Source: Ariolimax columbianus (lineage: Eukaryota > Mollusca > Gastropoda > Stylommatophora > Arionidae). Taken from it: 64,000 nucleotides of DNA. Below the pieces are notes generated by a model. It was given only the letters and a program-made list of their open reading frames with translations, did not search any database and was not told the DNA's origin. Location of the stretch: positions 76,477,090-76,541,089 of the forward strand of contig JAVGWX010000004.1 in the NCBI GenBank assembly GCA_036924085.1, written 5' to 3'. The translations under genes were made by a program, and so were the position numbers. Shown one piece after another: positions 49,216 to 59,439 of this stretch (position 1 is its first letter; each line of letters opens with the position of its first letter).

Positions 49216-49778
49216 ATAAATATGGTGTTGTATTGCAATTGTTGAAAGAATGTTGAGCTGCTTAGCTATGTTCAAATATCTTGGCTTGACTTTGCCATTT
49301 AATGAGCAGTTAAAACAAAAACACACATATCTGTGGCCTATCAAATGTGCACTGCATTATATCTTCAGTTATATCGAAATAGATCAGCTTCGATATCCAC
49401 AGATACATGAAGCGATAGAGCCAGTTCTATCAGTGTCACCGCCAGTTCGCCCTTTGAAGCAATCTAGACCTGTGTCTCGTATTATGAATGTTTAGCCGTC
49501 ATTTGGACAACGAAAAGATGGAGGTTTTAGTGAATCGGTAGCAATCGGTAGCTGCTGTCATCAGCAAGAGACAGGCCAGAACAATGCTCGTGTCATTATG
49601 TTTCTTTGACATTTGATATTGTGTGAATTTAAAGGCTGTCACTCATAACGCTGATTTCCTTGTCTAGGATACTTGTCCTTCTTACATCATGTGACGTCTC
49701 ATAGTCAAGATGCGCAAAGGTCTACCAGCAACGATCGACTAGTTATTTATATGTCGGTGCCATTGGTGAAATTGTTGC
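49216..49778. other. No gene recognised
   Basis: Short ORFs only; no repeat or domain found. Confidence 0.5.
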
Positions 49779-50155
49779 GGCTTGTATCTGTGGTTGGCGG
49801 ACGTCATCACGTCATGGCTGGTCTACCTCCGCTACCTTCTATGGTTGGCGGACGTCATCACGTCATGGCTGGTCTACCTCCGCTACCTTCTGTGGTTGGC
49901 GGACGTCATCACGTCATGGCTGGTCTACCTACGCTACCTTCTGTGGTTGGCGGACGTCATCACGTCATGGCTGGTCTACCTCCGATACCTTCTGTGGTTG
50001 GCGGACGTCATCACGTCATGGCTGGTCTACTTCCGCTACCTTCTGTGGTTGGTGGACGTCATCACGTCATGGCTGGTCTACCTCCGCTACCTTCTGTGGT
50101 TGGTGGACGTCATCACAGTTTGGCTGGTCTACCTCCGCTACCTTCTGTGGCCACA
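49779..50155 (+). repeat. 51-bp minisatellite, about 7.5 units
   Basis: Units are TCTGTGGTTGGCGGACGTC, ATCACGTCATGGCTGGTC and TACCTCCGCTACCT. As 51 is divisible by three, two + frames stay open, giving 17-residue repeats (LWLADVITSWLVYLRYL or VVGGRHHVMAGLPPLPS) and ORFs of 140 and 181 codons. There is no domain outside the repeats. Confidence 0.9.
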
Positions 50156-51359
50156 AGAAACCGAATTAATCATAGTCACTTTATCACTCTGCGCGTGGCT
50201 TTGACTCTCATCTTGTGACAACACTTTGTGAATATCTGTACCATTCGTTTTGAACACATATATTTGGTCCTGAACGTGCTACTTTCCCAACCTATCAGAT
50301 GTCACATCCCGCTGCCTGGCAAGTATACCTGTTTACGGGAAAGACTGCTGGAGTAAACGCGGAGGATATATATGCGTCCTGTAATATCTTCAGTCGTCTT
50401 GGTAATGTCTTGCAACTGGCCAAAAGTAGCTCAGGACGAGAGAGTGAACATGATATATTGCGCAAAGGTTGCTCACTTGATTCCAAATCACCTCTCAAGT
50501 CAGTCATTTCAGAAGAATGAAGAATGAAGAAATTGTCCACGCGTCTGAACAAATAAAGTGGTTTTCATAACACTCGAACATCATCATCAGCTGATTTGTG
50601 TGATCTATATATTTTATACTGAGCTCATTTCTAATTTATGAATTCCTCTGTCTGTGTTTGAGAGACCAGAATGTACATAAACTGAGTCCTATCAGAGACA
50701 TGGCACATATTTTCCCATTACAAAATGGATTATAATAGAACTTTAGATAACCCGTCAATATCGAAAGTAAATAACAAACTTGAATATATTTTGAGAATAT
50801 TTTTTAAGATAATTTAAAGGCATTTTTATGACATCATTTTTGTGAAAGTTAGTGGATTTATTTCAAAGAATGCTCCCAGATAAAAAATATTTCAAATAAC
50901 AAAGTACTGTATTAATGATTGCAATTTTGTTTTGCAGAAACAACCAAGAACTTCAATTGATGAAGTTATTTAATAAAAAAATAATATAAAGTCATGTTTC
51001 CGGGATGAAATTAAACGTGGAATAAGATCTTCAATAGTGATTTTCAAAGTAATATAAACAATTGAAAATGTTTTTATCATACAACATTGAAATACAAACA
51101 AATTTACGCAAGTTAAGTTCGAACAAGCGGCTAAAGGAATAATACCTTTTCCACTGCAGCCCTCCGCACTATCAACTGAGTTATTGCGGGTCACTTCAAC
51201 GTTTATGGAGTTACTAATTTTAAGTTTATGTTGCAAAATTGGAACTGCGTGACCAACGTAGAAACGGCGCGAATTATGAGCTTTGATAATAAGTGTAATA
51301 GAGTTAAGTCAAGTCAGTTCCAGACACAGCTGTCAGTCATGATGATTTAGAAACTTTGC
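50156..51359. other. No gene recognised; one 73-codon + ORF at 50299-50520
   Basis: The ORF (starts MSHPAAWQVYLFTGKTAG, ends KSPLKSVISEE) follows a CCTATCAG acceptor-like site and is followed by AATAAA near 50551, so a terminal exon is conceivable, but I recognise no family. The rest, 50560-51360, is AT-rich and empty. Confidence 0.25.
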
Positions 51360-52004
51360 TGCAAGAGGCTTCCGGTTGTTTACGAGGTCGGGTGGTCAGC
51401 TCTCTTGTTCGCTGTCTTTTTTCTATAACAGTAAGGCGGGTTCTCATTTACAGCTGGGTCGACTGCAGCATGTCAGCCCGAGAGGAGGTAAACCCCGTAC
51501 CTTCTCCGTAAATGCGAGTGCTCCATCACTAAACAGACGCTCAATACTAGAGTTTATGCTATGTTGTGGCTGTCCCAAAGTGGCTTTACCAGCCTGCTCT
51601 TGGCAGCCCAATGTCATTCTTATATAAATACAGGCCTTCTTCAGTTATCCCTTTATGTTATACAGTACGTTGGGGATTGTCGCTACACTTGTAACAATCT
51701 TGTCTTCGTGACCGGAAGCGTTTTGCACTCAATGAGTAGATGTCTAACTATTTCATGAGATTGAGAGCAGTTTCTGCACAAGAACCAGCGTGGAGGGTTC
51801 AATCGGTTCAAGAGGTTATTGACTTTAATGTGTTCTGTTCGGGGCTGAAAGATGTTTCTGGTCTCTTCTGTGTAGTCTATTTATGCCATCGTTACTGTTT
51901 GGCTGTGACATTTTGCTGAATACACTGCTACCTGATGGCCAGTCGCCCACCCTGGTATTTCCGAAATATTTGTTTAACTGTTGTTACTCAACTTTTAACG
52001 TTTT

Positions 52005-52435
52005 TATACTGGTTTAGAAGACTATGCAGGGTCTGTAAACCACATGTTTCATTTACATTTCCTTACTCTAAAAGCTCTGTGCATCCAATCTATTCTTAAA
52101 TGCATTTATTGCCCCTCCCTCCACTATTGCCTGTGGTAATGCATTCCAAGAATTCACCACTCTCTGACTAAAAAATTGTTTTCCTAATATCTAATCTGGA
52201 TCTTTCTTTAGTTAATTTGTAGCTACGGACTCTTGTTCTTGTCGGTGTATGCATTTTGAAAAACTTGTCATAGTCTAATTTATCCGTTCCTTTGATTATC
52301 TTATACACGATAGTGTACACAGTACTCCAATCTAGGTCTAACTAATGCTTTATACAGTTTGACTATGCGTTTCGTTGCTCTTGTTTGTATCCTTTCCAGC
52401 ATGTTTATATCCCCTCTGCGATAATGAATGCATAC
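52005..52435 (-). mobile_element. CR1/Jockey-like LINE fragment with two segments out of order
   Basis: The minus strand carries the family 3' flank (CTTTATACTGG-like, AATGCATTACC), DLIQVYKIIKGT and LDYDKFFKMH. Relative to the + copies, the VKLYKALVRPRLEYC segment lies downstream of the DINMLERIQTRATKR segment instead of upstream. Inserted within the LINE at 51360-53060 in the same orientation. Confidence 0.7.
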
Positions 52436-52459
52436 CTTTTTGTTGTTTTATAGGCTTCT

Positions 52460-52765
52460 GTTTTTGTTAGTCTCTCAGCCATCTCGTGTCCCGGTATCTG
52501 GATAAGTGCTAGTCTCTCAGCCATCTCGTTTCTCGGTATCTGGATAAGTGCTAGTCTCTCAGCCATCTCGTGTCCCGGTATCTGGATAAGTGCTAGTCTC
52601 TCAGCCATCTCGTTTCTCGGTATCTGGATAAGTGCTAGTCTCTCAGCCATCTCGTGTCCCTGTATCTGGATAAGTGCTAGTCTCTCAGCCATCTCGTGTC
52701 CCGGTATCTGGATGTGCTAGTCTCTCAGCCATCTTGTGTCCCAGTATCTGGATAAGTCCAGGGAT
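52460..52765 (-). repeat. 42-bp minisatellite, about 7 units, derived from an RNase H domain
   Basis: Units (+) are CTAGTCTCTCAGCCATCTCG, TGTCCCGGTATCTGG and ATAAGTG. On the minus strand, one open frame encodes the 14-residue repeat MAERLALIQIPGHE, with GHE/RNE variants alternating. This suggests an intermediate 84-bp doublet. Confidence 0.9.
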
Positions 52766-53060
52766 TCATTACACGGTAACGCTAATCGCCCTTTCTAGTA
52801 CAAGTATCTCTTTTGTTGTATGAGGTGTGTTTTAGTGCCTCCATTTCCGACATGGAGTCACACAACAATTACCAATTCCTTTTGATCAAACTATTAGTGC
52901 AAAGTCTCAATGGCTGTGTTGATAGCTTGGGCCTCCTTCATCATCTGAACGATATCCGCTGTGTGAATCACATACAGGGCTTGGCTTCGTTCGTTCTCAA
53001 TCTCCTGCTACCAAACTCTGAGTCAAAGTCATTAAATGCTGTAGATTTATTCACTAAACA

Positions 53061-53570
53061 TTAAACACTGTGACATTGCCAACTATACTCGCCTAACCGA
53101 CGGTGAACTGGCAATGTGTGTACACAAACCGTTGTCATAGATTTGTCATGCAGAATACCATGTTCCGACTTTCTCATTAATGCAGTTTCTAGACTTACCA
53201 AAGGGGCAGCCGATTACAAGTCAACAAGATAGCAACGAAGGGAGAGCGAAAGGTGCAACAGTAGTGAAACTAACCATCATGCTCAAACCTGACTCGCTGA
53301 TTAGGAAAGAGATGGGCAATACCAACCCCAGAACCAAGTACCAGACTCCTACATCGCCAGCATGACAGCGCAATGACCACTTCAGTGGGGCATGAACAAT
53401 CCAACCGTTGAATGGTCACTTGGGACACAACTGCAGGACTTGAGACCCAGGGCTGGAACCCGCACAAAATTAACTACCTTGTTGAGGAACGGGTCGCTTG
53501 TGACCATAAACTACCAATGAGGTAGATTTTAAAACTGATCCATCAGTACAGAACAGAACTGACGATGGGG
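53061..53570. other. No gene recognised
   Basis: Short ORFs only; no domain or repeat seen. Confidence 0.5.
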
Positions 53571-54066
53571 TATGTTGTTGTTGAATGCTCACAACGAGTA
53601 AGATTGCTAATCTGTGCGCCTTGAAAATGGCCTTAAGTGGTGGGTCGCAGTAGCACATCCCGACGGTGCTAATGAAAGTTAACCGGGTCCTCCAGTCGGC
53701 TGTGTTATGATTGGCTTTATCTGCATGTCGCTCACTGTTACGGGGATCACGTCGCTGTGTCTTGTCGGTCAGGTTGTCATGACAACAGCCTGTTTTCAAG
53801 GACATATGAGTGGAAGGGAGGTCCCAAACTTGGCCAGAAAATGGCGCCGTTAACAGGTTCCACATTAACATGTGCGATCAGTATTTACCTGGCGCCGCTA
53901 ACAGGTTCGACATTAACATGTGCGATCAGTATTTACCTGGCGCCGTTAACAGGTTCGACATTAACATGTGCGATCAGTATTTACCTGGCGCCGTTAACAG
54001 GTTCGACATTAACATGTGCGATCAGTATATTTTACATGACCAGACGTTAGTCTTCTCTCCCCGCGG
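53571..54066 (+). mobile_element. Family C element, full length, with 48-bp tail array
   Basis: GTTGTTGAATGCTCACAACG, TCTGTGCGCCTTGAAAATG, AAGTGGTGGGTCGCAGTAGC, CCTCCAGTCGGCTGTGTTAT, GATTGGCTTTATCTGCATG, CGCTCACTGTTACGGGGATC, ACAACAGCCTGTTTTCAAGG, then the tail array and the terminus GACCAGACGTTAGTCTTCTC. The 48-bp unit at 53843-54033 (about 4 copies: GATCAGTATTTACCTGGCGC, CGTTAACAGGTTCG, ACATTAACATGTGC) keeps the GATCAGTAT start and TTAACATGTGC end of the 38-bp unit with extra bases between. Confidence 0.75.
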
Positions 54067-54826
54067 ACCTTGTGTAGAATATACTGTTTGGTCTTAGAAT
54101 TAGCCTTAGTCGGCCCGTCATTCTGCAAGGTCGGATGCCCCTGTGAAGGGCTCGACTCTATCGTGAGCTGGATGTAGCCGATAGACGCATTTCTTGCTTA
54201 GCAGGTTAGGCTCGAGTAGCTGGTTACCACGCTGCAGGGGTTCTCGTATGGGGTGTCAGGGAGGGGTCAGACATGTCGTACCATATCTTAAGTAGTTTGT
54301 CCATTACTGGTCCTCACCTGGCACTCATCTCTCACTTGTGTCCCCACGTAACTGCCAACATGCGGCAGTGGCCACACCTCGAGCAACAGTCTCGACATGA
54401 CTGGTTAAACCAAGTTTGGAGCATGGCTAGATCGCCTTGGTCGTCCACTGCATCCGGATTACTGCTCCAGTCATCTTGATCATATCCTGCCACTGGATCA
54501 AATGGGACCAGGACGAGAAAGTAAGGCAGACCGTGCACAACTCACCCTCACTTAAATCCAACTCACGCGCAAGTCATATTGTCCTCTTGACAGGTGACAA
54601 TATGGTCCTCTTCGGCAACGATGGACAAACACCAACTCCGCTGCGTTGGGACAAGTGCTACGGAGGATTGTTAACCTATGTGCGAGTCAATCTTAAAAGA
54701 CTCCAACACTACATCGAAGTAGACCCACAGCCTGTTAGGCGCCATCTATGCTGCTCAACAAACCACCTAACCATGGCCGGTTTTATGCCACGAAACACAG
54801 TTAGTTACCTCTTACGACGTGCTATG

Positions 54827-54866
<40 letters not shown>

Positions 54867-55033
54867 GGGTGCTTGTGGCCATTTCTTGTCTTTGTTATAC
54901 ACAAAGACCTATGTGGACCACTCGGACATTCTAGTGTACACTTTAGAACAGTTCATCTGTTTCAGTCAAAGAAGATAAGGTTCAGGGGCAGGAACAGAAG
55001 CCGTTCATTGAATAGATGACTCCATAGAGAATG
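54067..55033. other. No gene recognised; contains (TG)n at 54829-54862
   Basis: The 165-codon + ORF at 54437-54934 runs into the TG microsatellite and has no domain. 54715-54800 repeats part of 38225-38340. Confidence 0.45.
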
Positions 55034-55345
55034 TTCTTGTTCAATGCCCATCATGAATATGATTACTCTTTTGTGCGCCCCAAAAAGGATATTACGTGGC
55101 GGATTGTCGTAGCTTTCCTCACATCCCGTGTGCGCTGATGAAGGTGGACCGAGGTCCTCCAGACGGTTGGGCTATTCTTGCCGCATCTGCATGCCGCTCA
55201 CTGCTACGGGGATCATGTCGATCCCTTACCTTGTTAGCCAATCTGCCATGAAAATAGCCCGTTTCCAGGAACGGCTACGAGGAAGCCAAGGTGGGGGTCT
55301 TGTCCAGTATAATTTGCCTGTCCAGACGTTAGCCTTCCTTCCTCC
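55034..55345 (+). mobile_element. Family C element, full length, single tail unit
   Basis: GTTCAATGCCCATCATGAAT, CTCTTTTGTGCGCCCC, TTACGTGGCGGATTGTCGTA, GCTGATGAAGGTGGACCGAG, CTCCAGACGGTTGGGCTATT, CGCTCACTGCTACGGGGATC, ATAGCCCGTTTCCAGGAACG, GTCCAGTATAATTTGCCTG and CCAGACGTTAGCCTTCC. The best copy for defining the element without tail expansion, about 310 bp. Confidence 0.75.
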
Positions 55346-55391
55346 ATAGAGAAGTTAAAATGCATTGTAAATCAGCCGGACATTATTCACA

Positions 55392-55442
55392 TTATCATCA
55401 TCATCATCATTATCTTCTTCATCATCATCATCATCATCATCA
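55392..55442. repeat. (ATC)n microsatellite
   Basis: About 50 bp of ATC/TCA with one TATCTTCTTC interruption. Confidence 0.9.
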
Positions 55443-55574
55443 CTACGTGTCATCGTACTGGGACTCATTGAACTAATAGAAATGAAAGCAACCAGAAAAC
55501 ACACATTAGAAGTCAGACACGAACAAGTTGCTATTAGTTAAATTAGACAACAATAACAAGAGGTAAAAGGAGTT

Positions 55575-55790
55575 ATGTTGATTTTCACTATTCTTTTTTG
55601 TATTCTTCTTCTCCTTGTTCTTCCTTTATCGTTTTTTCTCTTCGCCGTTCTTCTACCAGCATCTCCGCCACTGTCTTTGAGATCTACCCCTTCTTCTCCT
55701 TACTTTCTCCTTACTTTCTCCTTACTTTCTCCTACTTTTTCCTTTTATTCTTCTCCCTTCTCCTTATTTTTCAGATTCTTTTTTTGGTGG
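55575..55790 (+). repeat. T/C-rich low-complexity tract
   Basis: Pyrimidine-biased, with a short CTCCTTACTTT triplication near 55700-55730. The overlapping ORFs are compositional. Confidence 0.65.
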
Positions 55791-55925
55791 GATGTCAAAT
55801 GTCAGCAAGAATATATCTAACGAACGCAGTAATCAATCTCATTCTATTTATAACTGCGTTGAGCTATCCTAGGAATTTTCTTGGTAATGTTTGCACGTTC
55901 CTGCTCTTCTCTAAGAGTTTTAAGC

Positions 55926-56108
55926 AATTTTACCACAGATATTCAGCAATCATTTTACCATAGATATTCAGCAATCATTTTACCACAGATATTCAGCAAT
56001 CATTTTACCATAGATATTCAGTAATCATTTTACCACAGATATTCAGCAATCATTTTACCATAGATATTCAGCAATCATTTTACCATAGATATTCAGCAAT
56101 CATTTGAC
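55926..56108 (+). repeat. 25-bp minisatellite, about 7 units
   Basis: Units are TTTTACCACAGATATTCAGC then AATCA, with CACAG and CATAG variants alternating. Confidence 0.9.
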
Positions 56109-56444
56109 CACTATCAGACATACTCGTTGATAGTTTCAATCTTTCATTTATTTGCGAGATGGTATCACAATCCGTTATTGATTGACTGCATCTCTTTTCT
56201 GCTATCACTACAACTGGCCTCTTTACAAGAAGCCGGTGTTCTAGCATTTGCACTGGCGGTTTTACTAGAAATGGTTAAACATTATGAGGTTGCTAGCACT
56301 ATGCACAACCTTCTGTAGTGGCATTTTACGATTTGCTTCGAACGTTGCATTTTTGGTTCTATCCTTTTCAATCATGGTACTATTTGGGTACTCAATCCAC
56401 CATGAATGTTGCGAATTATAGCTGATCGTTAACACTTGCTCCAT
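56109..56444. other. No gene recognised
   Basis: A 63-codon + ORF (56127-56318) is weakly hydrophobic, with no family recognised. Confidence 0.5.
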
Positions 56445-56665
56445 TATATTAATCTGTGAATCTGTTAATATGTTATGTGAATCTGTTAATATATTGATGT
56501 GTTAATCTGTTAATATATTAATACGGTAATATATTAATGAATTCATCGTTGTATATATTACTATGTTGATATTTTAGTCTGTTAATATGTAAATTTGCTA
56601 ATATGTTAATTTGTTAATGTGTTGATGTGTTAATGTATTAAAATGTTAATATGCATCATTGCACG
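56445..56665. repeat. AT-rich degenerate TTAATATGTT repeats
   Basis: GTTAATATGTTAATCTGTTA-like words at 9-18 bp spacing. Confidence 0.7.
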
Positions 56666-56869
56666 TGTGCAGTCTATATGCTCTGCTTAAACTAATGCAT
56701 GTACATGTGACAGATGAACATCTTGACCTCCTAATGGAGTAAACTGCATCACTTTATGGGACATTTTCTTTGAATAAACACGCAAATGTCTACATGTCTC
56801 GGGATGTTGCAGTTAGATGTGATCACGTGATCCACTGAACCACAACTCTTAACCAGCGACAAAATCTAT

Positions 56870-58075
56870 CAATAGTATAACTTCTAGTTTGCGTGTAGCT
56901 GTATCTATTGGCGCCCAGAGCCCAAACAGGGACAGAGGATTTGTTAAAATAATTGCAGGTGATAACAACGTAGTGAAAATTGATAAGGGATTTTGATAAG
57001 CCATTGGATAATATGGATGGCTTGACTTATTTGGACAGCATAATTGCCGCGTTAGGGAATACAGATGAAGATGTGAAGAGCAAAATTGGAAAGGCAAGAG
57101 GGCAATTCTTCCTCTTTTGTCGTCTCACTTCATGCCGTCTTGTTGCAAAGTATCGTGGTGTGTTTTTGTCTTTAGCCTCTCTCATGGCCCGAGTAATATT
57201 CTTTCCTCATTTTACAGCAGCTCTCGTTTACGCTGTCTATCCAGTTTTTCCTCGGTCTCCCTTTAGCCCTTCTTCCCGATGTTCTCCTGTAGAAGGTTGC
57301 ATGAACAATGTGGTCTGGTTGTATTCTCGCAATGTAGCAAAACCAATCATTCTTTGTTGCTCGATGTAGTGTAGGCAGGGAATTGTTCCAACCTTCTCCC
57401 GAATATTTGTATTTGTGATTCTGTCCCTTCTGGCGTTGCAAGTGACCTTTCGTAGGCACCGCATTTTGCAGGTGACCAACTTTCGTTCCTGTCTTATTTA
57501 TGTCCATGTCTGTCACTGGTAGCACAGGGTTGGTATTAAGATAATATTTATCATCTGCGGTTTTGCTTGGCGAGAAATATTGGAGCGTCTCAGAAGGTCA
57601 TATCTGAAACTAAATAACAGGAAGATCGAGAGTAGTTCAGAAGCAGCATACCAAAGGAAGAATATTCAAAGTCAGTGCTGTTGTATGGAACCTAAACATG
57701 GAGACCGACGAAGGCATACAGCAGAGACTCCAGTCCTTCGTTAACAGATGCCTACGAAGGATAATGAACATAGAGTGACAGAGCATGATTAAGAATGAAG
57801 ACCCGTGGAAAAGGAGCCAACAACAGCCATTGGAACTACACATTAAGAGAAGAAATGGGACTGATTAGAGCATAGCCTGATGGGCTCTCACGTGGAACCT
57901 GCAGAAGTGAGAAAGAAAGGGAAACCTACAATACAAGGACAAGAGAATGTGATAGAAACTACGATTAAAGGATCACACTTGGAGAGAGGCAGAAATAGTA
58001 GCCCTGGACCTTTGTATGCCGTCGAAATGATGGTCAATAGCATATGTACCGAGGGGAACGACGGACTTTGATTCA
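56870..58075 (+). mobile_element. RTE-like LINE fragment interrupted by an antisense LINE piece
   Basis: Left part: MDGLTYLDSIIAALGNTDED then VKSKIGKARGQFF (57013-57115), the YLGS...GxxDxDVxxRIGKAR motif of RTE-type elements. Right part from about 57640: RIFKVS/VLLYGT (frameshift), DEGIQQRLQSFVNRCLRRIM, then GKPTIQGQENVIETTIKGSH and MMVNSICTEGNDGL, the usual C-terminal end. Between them lies an opposite-strand fragment (57170-57535). Multiple frameshifts and stops. Confidence 0.75.
57170..57535 (-). mobile_element. Antisense LINE fragment nested in an RTE-like copy
   Basis: The minus strand reads MRCLRKVTCNARRDRITNTN, IREKVGTIPCLHYIEQQRM, then in the next frame DWFCYIARIQPDHIV and GRRAKGRPRKNWIDSV. 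This is a reverse transcriptase C-terminus of a different subfamily from the surrounding + copy. One frameshift near 57360. Confidence 0.8.
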
Positions 58076-58149
58076 TTGATTCTAGCTCATTCCAGGCAAG
58101 AACGCTATTTATGTTTCTTACAAGCAGTTCCTAATCTGAATTGGGTCTC

Positions 58150-58330
58150 TTTTGTCTGTTCATCTGCAATGTGATATCCCCTCTCAATCTCCATTCGTTT
58201 TGTTTTGCAGCGACCCCCGTGTGTTTATAATTTCGCTTGCCAACATATTTGACAGTGCATGTCTGAGGCTAACACCCTACCTGCTGTTTGGTGGAGATTA
58301 TCGGGGAATATTGAGCAGGAGGAAAGTGGA
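58150..58330 (+). pseudogene. Possible receptor-type (GPCR-like) terminal exon remnant
   Basis: A strong acceptor (CGTTTTGTTTTGCAG) at about 58207 precedes an open frame reading DPRVFIISLANIFDSACLRL then TPYLLFGGDYRGIL. A hydrophobic helix followed by PxxxxFGxDYR resembles TM7 and helix 8 of rhodopsin-like receptors, but the NPxxY motif is absent (TPYLL). No upstream exon seen. Could be chance. Confidence 0.15.
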
Positions 58331-58374
58331 GACGAGAGAGAGAACGGAGGAGTTAACAGGACACTCAATGCAGA

Positions 58375-59000
58375 AAGAGATAACACTAGCCATTGAGGGG
58401 AGAAAGAGATAACTAGACATTGGGGGGGGGGAGAAAGAGATAACTAGACATTGAGGGGAGAAATAGATAACTAGACATTGAGGGGAGAAATAGATAACTA
58501 GACATTGGGGGGGGGAGAAAGAGATAACTAGACATTGAGGGGAGAAAGAGATAACTAGACATTGGGGGGGGGGGGGGGGGAGAAAGAGATAACTAGACAT
58601 TGAGGGGAGAAATAGATAACTAGACATTGGGGGGGGGGGGGAGAAATAGATAACTAGACATTGAGGGGAGAAAGAGATAACTAGACATTGGGGGGGGGGG
58701 GAGAAAGAGATAACTAGACATTGAGGGGAGAAATAGATAACTAGACATTGAGGGGAGAAAGTTAAAACTAGACATTGGGCGCAGAAAGAGATAACTAGAC
58801 ATTGAGTGGAGAAAGAAATAACTTGATATTTTGGGAAGAAAGATATAATTAGACATTGACAGGAGAATGAGATAACGACATTGAGGGGAGAAATAGATAA
58901 CTTGACATTGACCTATATACTGATTGGAGAAAGAGATAACAAATACTGATTGGAGAAATAGATAATTATGAACTGATTGAAGAAAGAGATACTTAGACAA
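58375..59000 (+). repeat. 27-bp minisatellite with variable poly-G runs
   Basis: Units are GAGATAACTAGACATTG followed by AGGGGAGAAA. In several units the AGGGG is replaced by an uninterrupted G run of about 9 to 18 bases (58423, 58507, 58565, 58629, 58690). Units decay after 58800, and degenerate copies resume at 59270-59425. Minus ORFs (MSSYLFLPS repeats) are by-products because 27 is divisible by three. Confidence 0.92.
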
Positions 59001-59039
59001 TGAACGAATAAAATGAGATAGCTAGACATTGAAAACTAA

Positions 59040-59265
59040 AATATGTTATTCACATCAACCGCCATAATCGCCTAGAGAAAACGAAACTGGAGGGTATGAT
59101 GCCTAAAGCGGGGCAGAGGTAGACCGCGGAGAAAATGCACACACAACATCACGGAGGTCCTGAAGATGACAGTGACAGAGGCGGGAGTTCTGGCTAGAGA
59201 TCGAGAGTCTTACACATCGGCTGTTGTTAGAACGAAGTTCTCCAAAGGACATGCTACATAATGAT
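59040..59265 (+). mobile_element. LINE 3'-end fragment inside the 27-bp array
   Basis: Across two frames: KLEGMMPKAGQR, then HNITEVLKMTVTEAGVLARD and RESYTSAVVRTKFSKGHAT, a LINE C-terminus ending in a stop codon. Degenerate 27-bp units lie on both sides. Confidence 0.7.
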
Positions 59266-59439
59266 AGTGAGCTGAGAAATAAAGAGCTTAGACATTGAAG
59301 GGAAAAAGAGATGGACATTGAATTAAGAAAGATATAGTTGGACATAAAATTGAAATTGAGATAACTAGACATAAAATAGACAAGGATAACTGGACACAGA
59401 ATTGAGAAATAGACTATGAGCGTAGTGGGGAAAACACAT

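Larger units (their letters stand above)
51360..53060 (-). mobile_element. LINE fragment, RNase H to C-terminus, interrupted by a second LINE and a minisatellite
   Basis: Reading the minus strand from the right: an EAQAINTAIETLH segment (about 52950) resembles the RNase H Glu motif; IQIPGHEMAERLTKTEA (in and after the 42-bp array) resembles the RNase H IPGNExADxLAK end. After an inserted CR1-type fragment, FEPLNPPRWFLCRNC and SHEIVRHLLIEC (51800-51730) give the CxxC...HxxxxC zinc-knuckle tail. Order and orientation are consistent with one decayed element. Confidence 0.6.

Noticed and set aside
49673..50218. 181- and 140-codon ORFs with 17-residue repeats
   Set aside because: Explained by a 51-bp minisatellite whose unit is divisible by three; no domain outside the repeats.
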